Assembly: GCA_023431245.1 (NCBI GenBank)
Contig: JAEYXO010000030.1
Location: 1 to 10,198 of the forward strand
Direction: 5' to 3'
From: Pseudomonadota bacterium
GTDB taxonomy: Bacteria > Pseudomonadota > Gammaproteobacteria > Burkholderiales > SG8-41
Length of the DNA stretch: 10,198 nt
In this document: in pieces, positions 1 through 6,844 of the stretch
Layout: each line of letters starts with the position of its first letter
How positions within the stretch are numbered: position 1 is the stretch's first letter
Program-made: the position numbers and the translations under genes
The notes under the pieces: generated by a model
The model's database searches: none
The model's input: only the letters and a program-made list of their open reading frames with translations
What the model was told of the DNA's origin: nothing

Positions 1-515
1 GGCCCCAGGCGACGCAGGGACGCCATGTGCAGCGCCGTGCCGTATCCCTTGTGGCGGTCAAAACCGTACCCGGGATAGGCGGCATGCAATTCGAGCATGT
101 GCGCGTCGCGCGCCGTCTTGGCCAGTATCGATGCCGCTGAAATGGCGGGCACCAGTGCGTCACCCTGAACAATGGCACGCGCCGGCATCCCGACCGCAGG
201 CACGTGCAGGCCGTCCACCAGGATCGACTCCGGTTGCTGGCGCAGGGCCGCAACCGCGCGCTTCATGGCGAGCAGGCTCGCCTGCAGAATATTGATCGCA
301 TCGATTTCCTCCACGCTGGCGCTGGCCACCGCCCAGCAGACCGCGCGGCTCCTGATCTCTTCAGCCAGCGCATCGCGGCGCTTCGCCGTCAGCTTCTTGG
401 AGTCTGCAAGCCCGGCAACGGGTGACGGATCTGCGAGAATCACCGCTGCAGCAAACACCGGCCCGGCAAGAGGCCCCCGTCCCGCCTCGTCGACGCCGCA
501 GACCACTCCGCTCAT
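1..515 (-). CDS. rnhB: Ribonuclease HII, 3' end cut off by the window
   Basis: RNase HII is a cytoplasmic endonuclease that cuts the RNA strand of RNA/DNA hybrids and nicks DNA at misincorporated single ribonucleotides. The first 171 residues are visible with no stop before the window edge; the usual length is about 200. Motifs seen are VDEAGRGPLAGP (residues 8-19, with the catalytic acid pair Asp9-Glu10), DSKKL (38-42), VDG (100-102, a third acidic residue), QGD (117-119), SAASILAKTARD (126-137, with an acidic residue at the end) and YPGYGFDRHKGYGT (147-160). Together these are diagnostic of the family. The ATG overlaps the lpxB stop in a 4-base ATGA, which suggests translational coupling; the only upstream purine stretch is a weak GGCGGGG. 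The lpxB-rnhB order is conserved in many proteobacteria. Nothing looks broken. Identification is near certain; only the C-terminus is unseen. Confidence 0.96.
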   Translation of the reverse strand, partial: MSGVVCGVDEAGRGPLAGPVFAAAVILADPSPVAGLADSKKLTAKRRDALAEEIRSRAVCWAVASASVEEIDAINILQASLLAMKRAVAALRQQPESILVDGLHVPAVGMPARAIVQGDALVPAISAASILAKTARDAHMLELHAAYPGYGFDRHKGYGTALHMASLRRLG

Positions 516-1684
516 CGTGCCCCGCCGTCCAGATAGGGCAATATCGCCTCGGCCGCGCGCTCGGCTGCATCATGCCGCAGTTCCGCGGCCATCTGCGCAA
601 AACGCCGTTCAATCGCCTTGCGCCGGTCGTGGTCCCGCAGCAGGTCGATGACCGCTGCCGACAGCGCCTCCGGTGTCGCCGCATCCTGCAGCAGTTCCGG
701 CACCACGAACTCTCCGGCCAGGATATTGGGCAAGCCGACCCAGGGCTGGTAACGCCGGCTGTTCATGATCCACCAGCTGAGCCGCGGCATGCGGTAGGTG
801 ATCACCATCGCACGCTGCAGCAGCGCCGCCTCCAGCGTGGCCGTGCCGGAAGCAACGAGCACCACGTCGGCAGCCGCCATCGCCTCGTGCGCATGACCGA
901 ACAGCAGCTTGATTTCGAGTTCGCCGCTCTGCCTGCGATAGAGCGCCGCTTCGAACAGTTCGCGCGTCTGCCGGTTGACCAGCGGCACCAGCAGGCGGAC
1001 ATCGGGAAATTCCGCGGCAATCCTTTCCGCTGCGGCAACAAACACGTCGGCAAGACTTTCGAGCTCGCTGATCCGGCTGCCGGGCAGCAAGGCAACCACT
1101 GGCGCTCCTGCAGGTATCCGCAAGCCCGCGCGCGCCTCCTCCCGCGAAGGCACACTGGCCAGCATGTCAGCCAGCGGGTGGCCGACGTAACTCACCGGGA
1201 CACCGGCTTTTTCATAGATCTCCGTCTCGAACGGAAAAACGGTCAGCATCCGCGACACCGATCGCCGGATCTTGCGGATGCGCCCGCCCCGCCAGGCCCA
1301 GATGGACGGACTCACATAATGCACGGCGGGAATACCGGCGGCCTTGAGATCACCTTCGAGATCGAGATTGAAGTCCGGGGCATCGATGCCGATGAACACC
1401 GCAGGCCGTTCGGCGAGGAAAATGTCCCTCAGGTTGCGACGGATGCCGACGATCTCGCGGTAATGCCGGATAACCTCGACATAGCCGCGCACGGAGAGCT
1501 TCTCCATCGGAAACAGCGATTCCACACCGGCGGCAATCATCTGCGGGCCGCCGATACCGGCAAATCGCGCGCCCGGCGACCGTTTTGCCAGGGCCTGCAC
1601 CAGCGCCCCGCCCAGCAGATCCCCCGAGGGTTCTCCTGCGACGATGCCGATCAGCGGCCCCGCCGATGCATGGTTTGACGGCAC
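512..1684 (-). CDS. lpxB: Lipid-A-disaccharide synthase
   Basis: LpxB is a peripheral inner-membrane glycosyltransferase (family GT19). It joins UDP-2,3-diacylglucosamine to lipid X (2,3-diacylglucosamine-1-phosphate), forming the beta-1,6 lipid A disaccharide and releasing UDP. The 390-residue length matches the family (about 380). Conserved blocks in order are AGEPSGDLLG (16-25), GIGGPQM (43-49), GIDAPDFN (99-106, with the conserved Asp101), HYVSPSIWAWR (122-132), VFPFE (149-153), LLPGSRISELE (199-209), VASGTATLEAAL (277-288) and GLPNILAGE (317-325). The start is a GTG five bases after the lpxA TGA. No ATG lies near the expected N-terminus and there is no good Shine-Dalgarno sequence, so initiation probably depends on ribosomes finishing lpxA. 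The last codons overlap rnhB. The hydrolase step between LpxA/LpxD and LpxB (LpxH or LpxI) is not encoded in this window. Function is confident; the exact start is less so. Confidence 0.97.
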   Translation of the reverse strand: MPSNHASAGPLIGIVAGEPSGDLLGGALVQALAKRSPGARFAGIGGPQMIAAGVESLFPMEKLSVRGYVEVIRHYREIVGIRRNLRDIFLAERPAVFIGIDAPDFNLDLEGDLKAAGIPAVHYVSPSIWAWRGGRIRKIRRSVSRMLTVFPFETEIYEKAGVPVSYVGHPLADMLASVPSREEARAGLRIPAGAPVVALLPGSRISELESLADVFVAAAERIAAEFPDVRLLVPLVNRQTRELFEAALYRRQSGELEIKLLFGHAHEAMAAADVVLVASGTATLEAALLQRAMVITYRMPRLSWWIMNSRRYQPWVGLPNILAGEFVVPELLQDAATPEALSAAVIDLLRDHDRRKAIERRFAQMAAELRHDAAERAAEAILPYLDGGAR

Positions 1685-1689
1685 GGGAA

Positions 1690-2469
1690 TCAGCGGATGA
1701 TGCCGCGTCCCGGCGTCGCCAGGAATTCGGCCAGCGTAAGCAGCTCCGGCCGGGTGACGCTTTCGGCGGCAATCCGCCCGCGCGCCTCGTCAAATGACAG
1801 GCCTGACTTGTAGAGCGTTTTGTACGCGCGCTTCACCGCGGCAATCGCCTCCGCGGAATGGCCGCGGCGCTTGAGGCCTTCGGCATTGATGCCGTGCGGC
1901 TCGGCGGTATTGCCCGACGCCATCACGTACGGCGGCAGATCCTGCAGCAGAATGGTGCCCATCGCCGTGATGCTGTGGGCACCGATGCGGCAGAACTGGT
2001 GCACCACCGTGAAACCGCCGAGGATCGCGTGATCGCCGACGTGCACATGCCCCGCAAGCTGCGCGTTGTTCGCGAAGATCGTGTGGCTTCCCACCTGGCA
2101 GTCGTGCGCGAGGTGCACATACGCCATGATCCAGTTGTGGCTTCCGACGCGGGTGACACCGGCATCCTGCGCCGTGCCGCGGTTCAGCGTGCAGAACTCG
2201 CGGATCGTGTTGTCATCGCCGATCTCGAGGCGGGTCGGTTCGCCCGCATACTTCTTGTCCTGGGGCACTTCCCCGATCGAGCAGAACTGGTAAATGGTGT
2301 TGCGTTTGCCGATCCGGGTATGCGCGCCGATCACGACATGCGGGCCGATGCGCGTCGCCTCGCCGATCTCCACATCGGGACCGATCACCGAATACGGCCC
2401 CACGGCGACATCCGCGGCCAGCCGCGCCTGCGGGTCGATGATCGCGGTGGGGTGGATACGGGGAGCCAT
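1690..2469 (-). CDS. lpxA: UDP-N-acetylglucosamine acyltransferase
   Basis: LpxA is a cytoplasmic trimer that catalyses the first step of lipid A synthesis, moving a 3-hydroxyacyl chain from acyl carrier protein to the 3-OH of UDP-GlcNAc. The 259 residues contain left-handed beta-helix hexapeptide repeats (for example IGPHVVIGAHTRIG), then YQFCSIGE (60-67), KYAGEPTRLEIGD (73-85) and HLAHDC (119-124), in which His122 aligns with the catalytic His125 of E. coli. EGLKRRG (197-203) opens the helical C-terminal domain. I chose the ATG at 2469 over one at 2490 because GAGGA lies 7 bases upstream and this protein begins MAPRIHPTAI, in register with the E. coli N-terminus; the longer form would overlap fabZ. 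At the known chain-length ruler position (Gly173 in E. coli) this protein has Met170, as in the C10-specific Pseudomonas enzyme. The stop is 5 bases before lpxB. Confidence 0.97.
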   Translation of the reverse strand: MAPRIHPTAIIDPQARLAADVAVGPYSVIGPDVEIGEATRIGPHVVIGAHTRIGKRNTIYQFCSIGEVPQDKKYAGEPTRLEIGDDNTIREFCTLNRGTAQDAGVTRVGSHNWIMAYVHLAHDCQVGSHTIFANNAQLAGHVHVGDHAILGGFTVVHQFCRIGAHSITAMGTILLQDLPPYVMASGNTAEPHGINAEGLKRRGHSAEAIAAVKRAYKTLYKSGLSFDEARGRIAAESVTRPELLTLAEFLATPGRGIIR

Positions 2470-2476
2470 CCGGCAG

Positions 2477-2481
2477 TCCTC
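2477..2481 (-). promoter_or_regulatory. Ribosome binding site of lpxA, fused to the fabZ stop
   Basis: The sense strand reads TGAGGACTGCCGG and then ATG. The GAGGA lies 7 bases before the ATG at 2469 and shares its first two bases with the fabZ TGA stop. This decides the lpxA start in favour of 2469. A ribosome ending fabZ would stop on top of this site, which fits translational coupling (inference). Confidence 0.75.
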
Positions 2482-2938
2482 AGGCGGCATTTTCCGGAAG
2501 ATCGCGCACGGTGCACATCAGTTCCGCTTCCGCCGCCACCGCATCGCCGACCCTCGCTTCGGCAGCGAACTTCCAGATGCCGCGGACATGCCGGGTCAGC
2601 CTGACATGCAGGTGCAGCGCATCCCCGGCCGTGACCGGCCGCTTGAAACGCGCATTGTCGATGCCGACGAAATAGTAAATGGACTTGTCATCGGCCTTCG
2701 CCCCCATTGTCACAAAGGACAGAATGGCCGCCGCCTGCGCCATCGCCTCGACGATCAGCACGCCCGGCATCACCGGGTGGTGCGGAAAATGGCCGTTGAA
2801 GAACGGCTCGTTGATGGTGACGTTTTTCAGCGCGACGATGTCCTTCCCCGCCTCGTATGAAAGCACCCGGTCTATCAGCAGGAAGGGATAACGGTGCGGC
2901 AGGTAGCGCAGGACCTCGGTAATGTCCATGCTGTTCAT
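2480..2938 (-). CDS. fabZ: 3-hydroxyacyl-[acyl-carrier-protein] dehydratase
   Basis: FabZ is the cytoplasmic hot-dog-fold dehydratase of type II fatty acid synthesis. It converts (3R)-hydroxyacyl-ACP to trans-2-enoyl-ACP, so it competes with LpxA and LpxD for the same substrates; this is the accepted reason for its place among the lpx genes. The 152 residues match the family (about 150). Motifs are LPHRYPFLLIDRV (13-25), NEPFFNGHFPHHPVMPGVLI (43-62, with catalytic His50), VEAMAQ (63-68, with catalytic Glu64) and GIDNARFKRPVTAGD (about 93-107). The ATG overlaps the lpxD stop as ATGA and is preceded by AAAGGA five bases upstream, a good Shine-Dalgarno sequence. A second Met at residue 4 could also start, with worse spacing. 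FabA is unlikely because the FabZ-type PHRYPFLLIDRV and GVLIVEAMAQ blocks are intact. Confidence 0.97.
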   Translation of the reverse strand: MNSMDITEVLRYLPHRYPFLLIDRVLSYEAGKDIVALKNVTINEPFFNGHFPHHPVMPGVLIVEAMAQAAAILSFVTMGAKADDKSIYYFVGIDNARFKRPVTAGDALHLHVRLTRHVRGIWKFAAEARVGDAVAAEAELMCTVRDLPENAA

Positions 2939-4014
2939 GATTTTCCTTTCTTGCGCAACTGCAGTTGCTGTTCAAGTGCGCGAACCCTGGACGTCAGTTC
3001 GCCGAGCTTGCGCAGGCTGGCGGCGTTGCGGCGCCAGTCGCGGTTGCTCTCGAAGGGATAGGCACCGGTGTAGGTGCCGGCCTCGGTGATCGACTTGGTG
3101 ACCAGGGTATGCGCCGAGATTTCGACATGATCCGCGATCAACAGATGCCCTGCTATGCCCGATGCACCCCCGATGCGGCAATAGCGGCCGATGCGGGAGC
3201 TGCCGGCGATACCGACGCAGGCGGCGATCGCGGTATGCGCGCCGATGCGCACGTTGTGCCCGACCTGTATCTGGTTGTCGAGCTTGACGCCCTCCTCGAC
3301 CACCGTATCGTCTATCGCACCGCGGTCTATCGTCGTGTTGGCGCCGATTTCGACATCATGTCCCACCCGGACGCGGCCGATCTGCGGGACCTTGATCCAG
3401 CGTTCATCCTCCATCGCAATGCCGAAGCCATCGGCACCGATCACGGCGCCGGAATGGACGATGACGCGATCGCCGAGGATGCAGTCCCGGTAAATCGTGA
3501 CATTGGGGTAAATCACACCCTTGGCTCCGATGGACACACCCTCGCCGATGTAACTGCCCGCGCCAATGCTGCAGCCGTCGCCGATCTCGGCATCCGCGCC
3601 GATGACGGCGTGGGGCCCGACATGCACGCCTGCTCCCAGCCGTGCCCGGGGGTCTATGACCGCGGCCGGATGGAATCCGGCCTCCGGCGCCTGCAGGGGA
3701 TTGAACAGCGCGGACACCCTGGCAAAGTAGGCGTAGGGATTCGCGGCAATGATATGCGGCATGTCCAGCTTGCCCCGCAGGGACAGGCCGACGATCACCG
3801 CGCCTGCCCGCGTCGCCTTGAGCTGGGCCAGGTAACGCTCGTTGGCAAAAAAGGCGATGGTGTCGGGTGTCGCCGTTTCCAGCGTGGCGACCTGCCGCAC
3901 CCTCAATCCGGGGTCACCGGCCAGTTCCCCGCCGAAGCGTTCGACTATGTCGCCAAGACTGACTGGCGTGGGCGGCTGGGTGGGCATCGTTCGGACAACA
4001 TCGGGAATCGGCAT
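2935..4014 (-). CDS. lpxD: UDP-3-O-(3-hydroxyacyl)glucosamine N-acyltransferase
   Basis: LpxD catalyses the third lipid A step, adding a second 3-hydroxyacyl chain from ACP to the 2-amino group of UDP-3-O-acyl-glucosamine in the cytoplasm. The 359 residues show an N-terminal uridine-binding domain (about 18-105), a left-handed beta-helix of hexapeptide repeats from about 117 to 305 (for example IGADAEIGDGCSIG), and a C-terminal helix rich in Leu, Arg and Gln. HSGAVIGADGFG (187-198), IPQIGRV-like KVPQIGRV (208-215), TTIDRGAIDDT (227-237) and QVGHN (250-254) match the family; His253 aligns with catalytic His239 of E. coli. The start is uncertain: ATG at 4014 (22 bases after skp) has no clear Shine-Dalgarno sequence, nor does the ATG at 3987, which would give 350 residues. 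The stop overlaps the fabZ start. Confidence 0.97.
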   Translation of the reverse strand: MPIPDVVRTMPTQPPTPVSLGDIVERFGGELAGDPGLRVRQVATLETATPDTIAFFANERYLAQLKATRAGAVIVGLSLRGKLDMPHIIAANPYAYFARVSALFNPLQAPEAGFHPAAVIDPRARLGAGVHVGPHAVIGADAEIGDGCSIGAGSYIGEGVSIGAKGVIYPNVTIYRDCILGDRVIVHSGAVIGADGFGIAMEDERWIKVPQIGRVRVGHDVEIGANTTIDRGAIDDTVVEEGVKLDNQIQVGHNVRIGAHTAIAACVGIAGSSRIGRYCRIGGASGIAGHLLIADHVEISAHTLVTKSITEAGTYTGAYPFESNRDWRRNAASLRKLGELTSRVRALEQQLQLRKKGKS

Positions 4015-4036
4015 CGCGGTACGATGCTGAAAACGG

Positions 4037-4543
4037 CTATTTGCCGTCCGCCAGCGCTTTCAGCACCTTGTCCGTGATGTCGATCTTCGGGTTGCGGTAC
4101 ACCGCTTCCTGGAAAATGATGTCGTACTTTTCGGCTTCCGCAATCTGCCTGATGATGCGGTTGGCACGCTCGAACAGGGCGCTCAATTCCTGGTTGCGGC
4201 GGAGATTCAGGTCCTCGCGGTACTCCCGCTGCATGCGCTGGAAATCCAGCGTCAGGCGCCCGAGTTCCTGCTCCCTGGTGCGGCGCTCGCTCTCGCCCAT
4301 GGTCAGCGCATCCTTCTCGATCTGCCCCTGGAGGGTCTTGATCTGCGCCTCGCGCCGCTGCAGCTCCTGCGCCCGGGGTGCAAATTCCTTTTCCAGTTGC
4401 TTGCTCGCCCGGTCTGCGGGTGCGCTCTCCCGGGTAATGCGTTCCTGGTCGATGAAGCCGATTTTAAGATCGGCGGCAGTCGCTGCTGCTCCAGCGACGA
4501 ACATCAGGCCCGCCAATCCGCAACTCAGTAATCTCTTCAACAT
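4037..4543 (-). CDS. skp: Periplasmic chaperone Skp/OmpH family
   Basis: Skp is a periplasmic trimeric chaperone shaped like a jellyfish, which holds unfolded outer-membrane proteins on their way to the BAM complex. The 168-residue product starts with a signal peptide (basic MLKR, hydrophobic core, then AAATAA before DLKIGF; cleavage near residues 23-24). The mature part opens with DLKIGFIDQERI, typical of the family, followed by a charged helical hairpin rich in Glu, Gln and Arg (about 40-130) and a terminal segment YDIIFQEAVYRNPKIDITDKVLKAL, also family-typical. The start was set at the ATG at 4543 because AAGGAG stands just before it and the signal peptide follows at once; the open frame upstream continues into bamA in another frame and looks non-coding. 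It lies 31 bases after bamA, its partner. Length is normal. Identification rests on N- and C-terminal similarity and on context. Confidence 0.94.
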   Translation of the reverse strand: MLKRLLSCGLAGLMFVAGAAATAADLKIGFIDQERITRESAPADRASKQLEKEFAPRAQELQRREAQIKTLQGQIEKDALTMGESERRTREQELGRLTLDFQRMQREYREDLNLRRNQELSALFERANRIIRQIAEAEKYDIIFQEAVYRNPKIDITDKVLKALADGK

Positions 4544-4546
4544 GCT

Positions 4547-4552
4547 CTCCTT
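4547..4552 (-). promoter_or_regulatory. Ribosome binding site of skp
   Basis: The sense strand reads AAGGAG followed by AGC and the ATG at 4543. The match is strong, although the 3-base spacing is shorter than usual. It supports starting skp at the signal peptide and not at the earlier in-frame ATG at 4651, which lies inside bamA. Confidence 0.7.
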
Positions 4553-4574
4553 GAACCTCTCCGCAGCGCTATAC

Positions 4575-6842
4575 CTAGAATGCGCCGCCAAACGTGAACT
4601 GGAACACCTGCTTCCTGTCATTGCTCTGGGAGTTGAGTGGCGCAGCAACACTCATCTTGATCGGCCCGAAGGGCGAAGACCAGAACAATGACAGTCCGGT
4701 GGAATAACGGAAATCCCCGGAATCAAATTTCTCCGAGATCATGCCGGCATCGACAAAACCGCCCAGACGGACCGACTTGTCGTTCTGGAGACCCGGAAAC
4801 GGAAACAGGAACTCCGCGTTGCCCACTATCCGGTGGCTGCCACCCCGGGGGTCGCCATTCTGGTCCTTGGGCCCGATGGTCGAACTCCGGTAACCACGGA
4901 CGGAGTTTACACCGCCCGCGAAAAAATTCTTGAAAAACGGCAACGGCCTGTTGTCCAGCCCCTCGCCGTATCCCAGTTCCCCGTTCAGCATCAAGGTGTA
5001 GTGGCGCGTAAGCGGGAAATACCGCTGGTACTGGTAGGTTGCCTTGTAATACTTGAGCGATCCGCCGGGAACGGTAATTTCGCCGGTTGCCCGCTGCATC
5101 ACGCCCTTGGTCGGGTAGATCAGGCTGTCCCGCCCGTCACGCACCCAGCCCGCGGTGGCCAGTATGGCATCGGTCTGCCTGCCGAAGGTTGCGACATAGT
5201 CGAGATAAAACAGCGGGCTGTCGGCGAACGTGGTGACCTTGGTCTCCTCGTACGCGAGCCCGTAGTTGATCGTATCCCGTTCCGTGACCGGAATCCCGAA
5301 ACGGATGCCGGCGCCCGTCGATTTCGAAACATATCGGCCGAGTCCGCCCTCGAAGGCGTCAACTTCCCGGGTATAGATGTCGAAACCCTGGCTGATGCCG
5401 TCCACGGTGAAATACGGATCGGTATAGGACAACGCATACACCGTATTGATCCGGCTGGAATTCACCTGTACGGATACATGCTTGCCGGAACCGAAAATGT
5501 TCTGCTGCGTGACTGCGCCGGACAGTGTCACGCCCTCGCCGCTGCCGAACCCGGCGCCGAGGAGGATGTTGCCCGTGGGTTTTTCCACCACGGTGAAGTT
5601 CACGTCCACCTGGTCGGTGGTGCCCGTCACCGAAGGCGTCTCGACGTTGACCTCGGTGAAGTAGCCGAGCCTGTCGACCCGGCTGCGCGACAGGTTGATC
5701 TTGTCACCGGAATACCAGCCGCCTTCCAGCTGGCGCATTTCGCGGCGTATGACTTCGTCCCGCGTCCGGTTGTTCCCGGCAATATTGATGCGGCGCACAT
5801 ACACCCGCCGGCCGGGATCGATGAAAAACGTGAACGCCGCCTGGTTCTTGCTGCGGTCCAGGTCGGGCGCGGCATTGACGTTGGCAAAGGCATAACCGTC
5901 ATTGCCGAGGCGGTCGCTGATGTTCTTGGTTGACTCGGCTATGCGTGTCCGCGAATAGGTTTCGCCCGGCTTGACGGTGATCAGCTTCAGTATCTCCGCC
6001 TCCGGCAGCAGAAGCTCACCGGCAACCTTGACATCCGACACCGTGTACTTCGGACCCTCGGTGATGCTGACGCTGATGAAAATGTCCTTCTTGTCAGGCG
6101 ATATCGTCACCTGCGTCGAATCGACGCTGAACTCGAGATAACCGCGATCGAGATAGTGCGAGCGCAGCGCCTCGAGGTCTGCCGACAGCTTTTGCCTGGA
6201 ATACTGGTCATGCTTGCTCCACCATGTCATCCATCCCGGCGTGCGCAGGATGAAGAGGTCGACCAGATCCTTCTCCCGGAATGACTTGGCGCCGACGATG
6301 CTGATCTGCCGTATCTTCGCCACTTCGCCTTCGTCAACGCTGAAGTTGATCGACACCCGGTTTCTCTCGAGCGGCGTGATCGTGGTCGTCACTGCGACCG
6401 CGTAACGTCCCCGGCTGAGATACTGGCGCTTCAGCTCCTGCTCCGCTCGGTCGAGCAGGGAACGGTCAAAAATGCGTCCGTCGCCGAGACCGATCTGGCG
6501 CAGGCTTTTGAGCAGCGCGTCCTTGTCGAACTCCTTCACGCCGACAAAATCGACCTGCGCAATCGACGGACGCTCCTGCAAAGCCACAACGAGGACATTG
6601 CCTTCCGCCTCGATCGACACATCCTTGAAGAATCCGGTCCCGAAAAGCGCGCGTATGGCCTGCGCCGCCTTCTCGTCGGTCATCGTCTCCCCGACCTTGA
6701 CCGGCAGGTAGCTGAAAACGGTTCCGGCCTCGATGCGCTGGATACCCTCGACACGGATGTCTTTGATGACAAAAGGCTCTATCGCCAGTGAGGGAGTCGC
6801 CAGAAAGGCCAGGGCTGCAAACAACCAACGCGGGAATGCCAT
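4575..6842 (-). CDS. bamA: Outer membrane protein assembly factor BamA (Omp85)
   Basis: BamA is the essential core of the BAM complex, which folds and inserts beta-barrel proteins into the outer membrane. The 755-residue protein has a signal peptide (MAFPRWLFAALAFLATPSLA, cleaved about residue 20), then five POTRA domains at roughly 24-91, 92-172, 175-263, 266-344 and 347-420, judged from repeated blocks such as IKDIRVEGIQRI, IRQISIVGAKSF and VRRINIAGNNRT. The 16-stranded barrel follows (about 421-755) with the loop-6 motif VRGY (648-651), and it ends FQFTFGGAF with the C-terminal aromatic residue of barrel proteins. It is somewhat shorter than E. coli BamA (810), as is common outside enterics. 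The ATG lies two bases after the rseP stop; I rejected an in-frame start at 7082 because it sits within rseP and precedes the signal peptide by 80 non-conserved residues. No Shine-Dalgarno sequence is evident, so coupling to rseP is likely. skp follows directly. Confidence 0.98.
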   Translation of the reverse strand: MAFPRWLFAALAFLATPSLAIEPFVIKDIRVEGIQRIEAGTVFSYLPVKVGETMTDEKAAQAIRALFGTGFFKDVSIEAEGNVLVVALQERPSIAQVDFVGVKEFDKDALLKSLRQIGLGDGRIFDRSLLDRAEQELKRQYLSRGRYAVAVTTTITPLERNRVSINFSVDEGEVAKIRQISIVGAKSFREKDLVDLFILRTPGWMTWWSKHDQYSRQKLSADLEALRSHYLDRGYLEFSVDSTQVTISPDKKDIFISVSITEGPKYTVSDVKVAGELLLPEAEILKLITVKPGETYSRTRIAESTKNISDRLGNDGYAFANVNAAPDLDRSKNQAAFTFFIDPGRRVYVRRINIAGNNRTRDEVIRREMRQLEGGWYSGDKINLSRSRVDRLGYFTEVNVETPSVTGTTDQVDVNFTVVEKPTGNILLGAGFGSGEGVTLSGAVTQQNIFGSGKHVSVQVNSSRINTVYALSYTDPYFTVDGISQGFDIYTREVDAFEGGLGRYVSKSTGAGIRFGIPVTERDTINYGLAYEETKVTTFADSPLFYLDYVATFGRQTDAILATAGWVRDGRDSLIYPTKGVMQRATGEITVPGGSLKYYKATYQYQRYFPLTRHYTLMLNGELGYGEGLDNRPLPFFKNFFAGGVNSVRGYRSSTIGPKDQNGDPRGGSHRIVGNAEFLFPFPGLQNDKSVRLGGFVDAGMISEKFDSGDFRYSTGLSLFWSSPFGPIKMSVAAPLNSQSNDRKQVFQFTFGGAF

Positions 6843-6844
6843 AT

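Noticed and set aside
422..1678. Long plus-strand open frame (418 codons) opposite lpxB
   Set aside because: It lies wholly antisense to a clear lpxB (and the end of rnhB), gives a His/Arg/Pro-rich product with no recognisable domain, and is expected from the GC-rich codon pattern of the real gene.
2470..2490. Longer LpxA start at 2490
   Set aside because: It overlaps the fabZ stop, and the ATG at 2469 has a well-placed GAGGA and matches the family N-terminus.
2965..4077. Plus-strand open frame (370 codons) opposite lpxD
   Set aside because: The product is a low-complexity shadow rich in Asp, Ala, Gly and Arg, whose periodicity reflects the hexapeptide repeats on the coding strand. No sign of independent coding.
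4515..4543. Possible lipoprotein box (LLSC) at the Skp N-terminus
   Set aside because: The Cys is residue 8, before the hydrophobic core, so it cannot be a signal peptidase II site; an ordinary signal peptidase I site follows near residues 23-24.
4833..5933. Plus-strand open frame (366 codons) opposite bamA
   Set aside because: Antisense to the conserved POTRA and barrel region; no domain recognised and no ribosome binding context of note.
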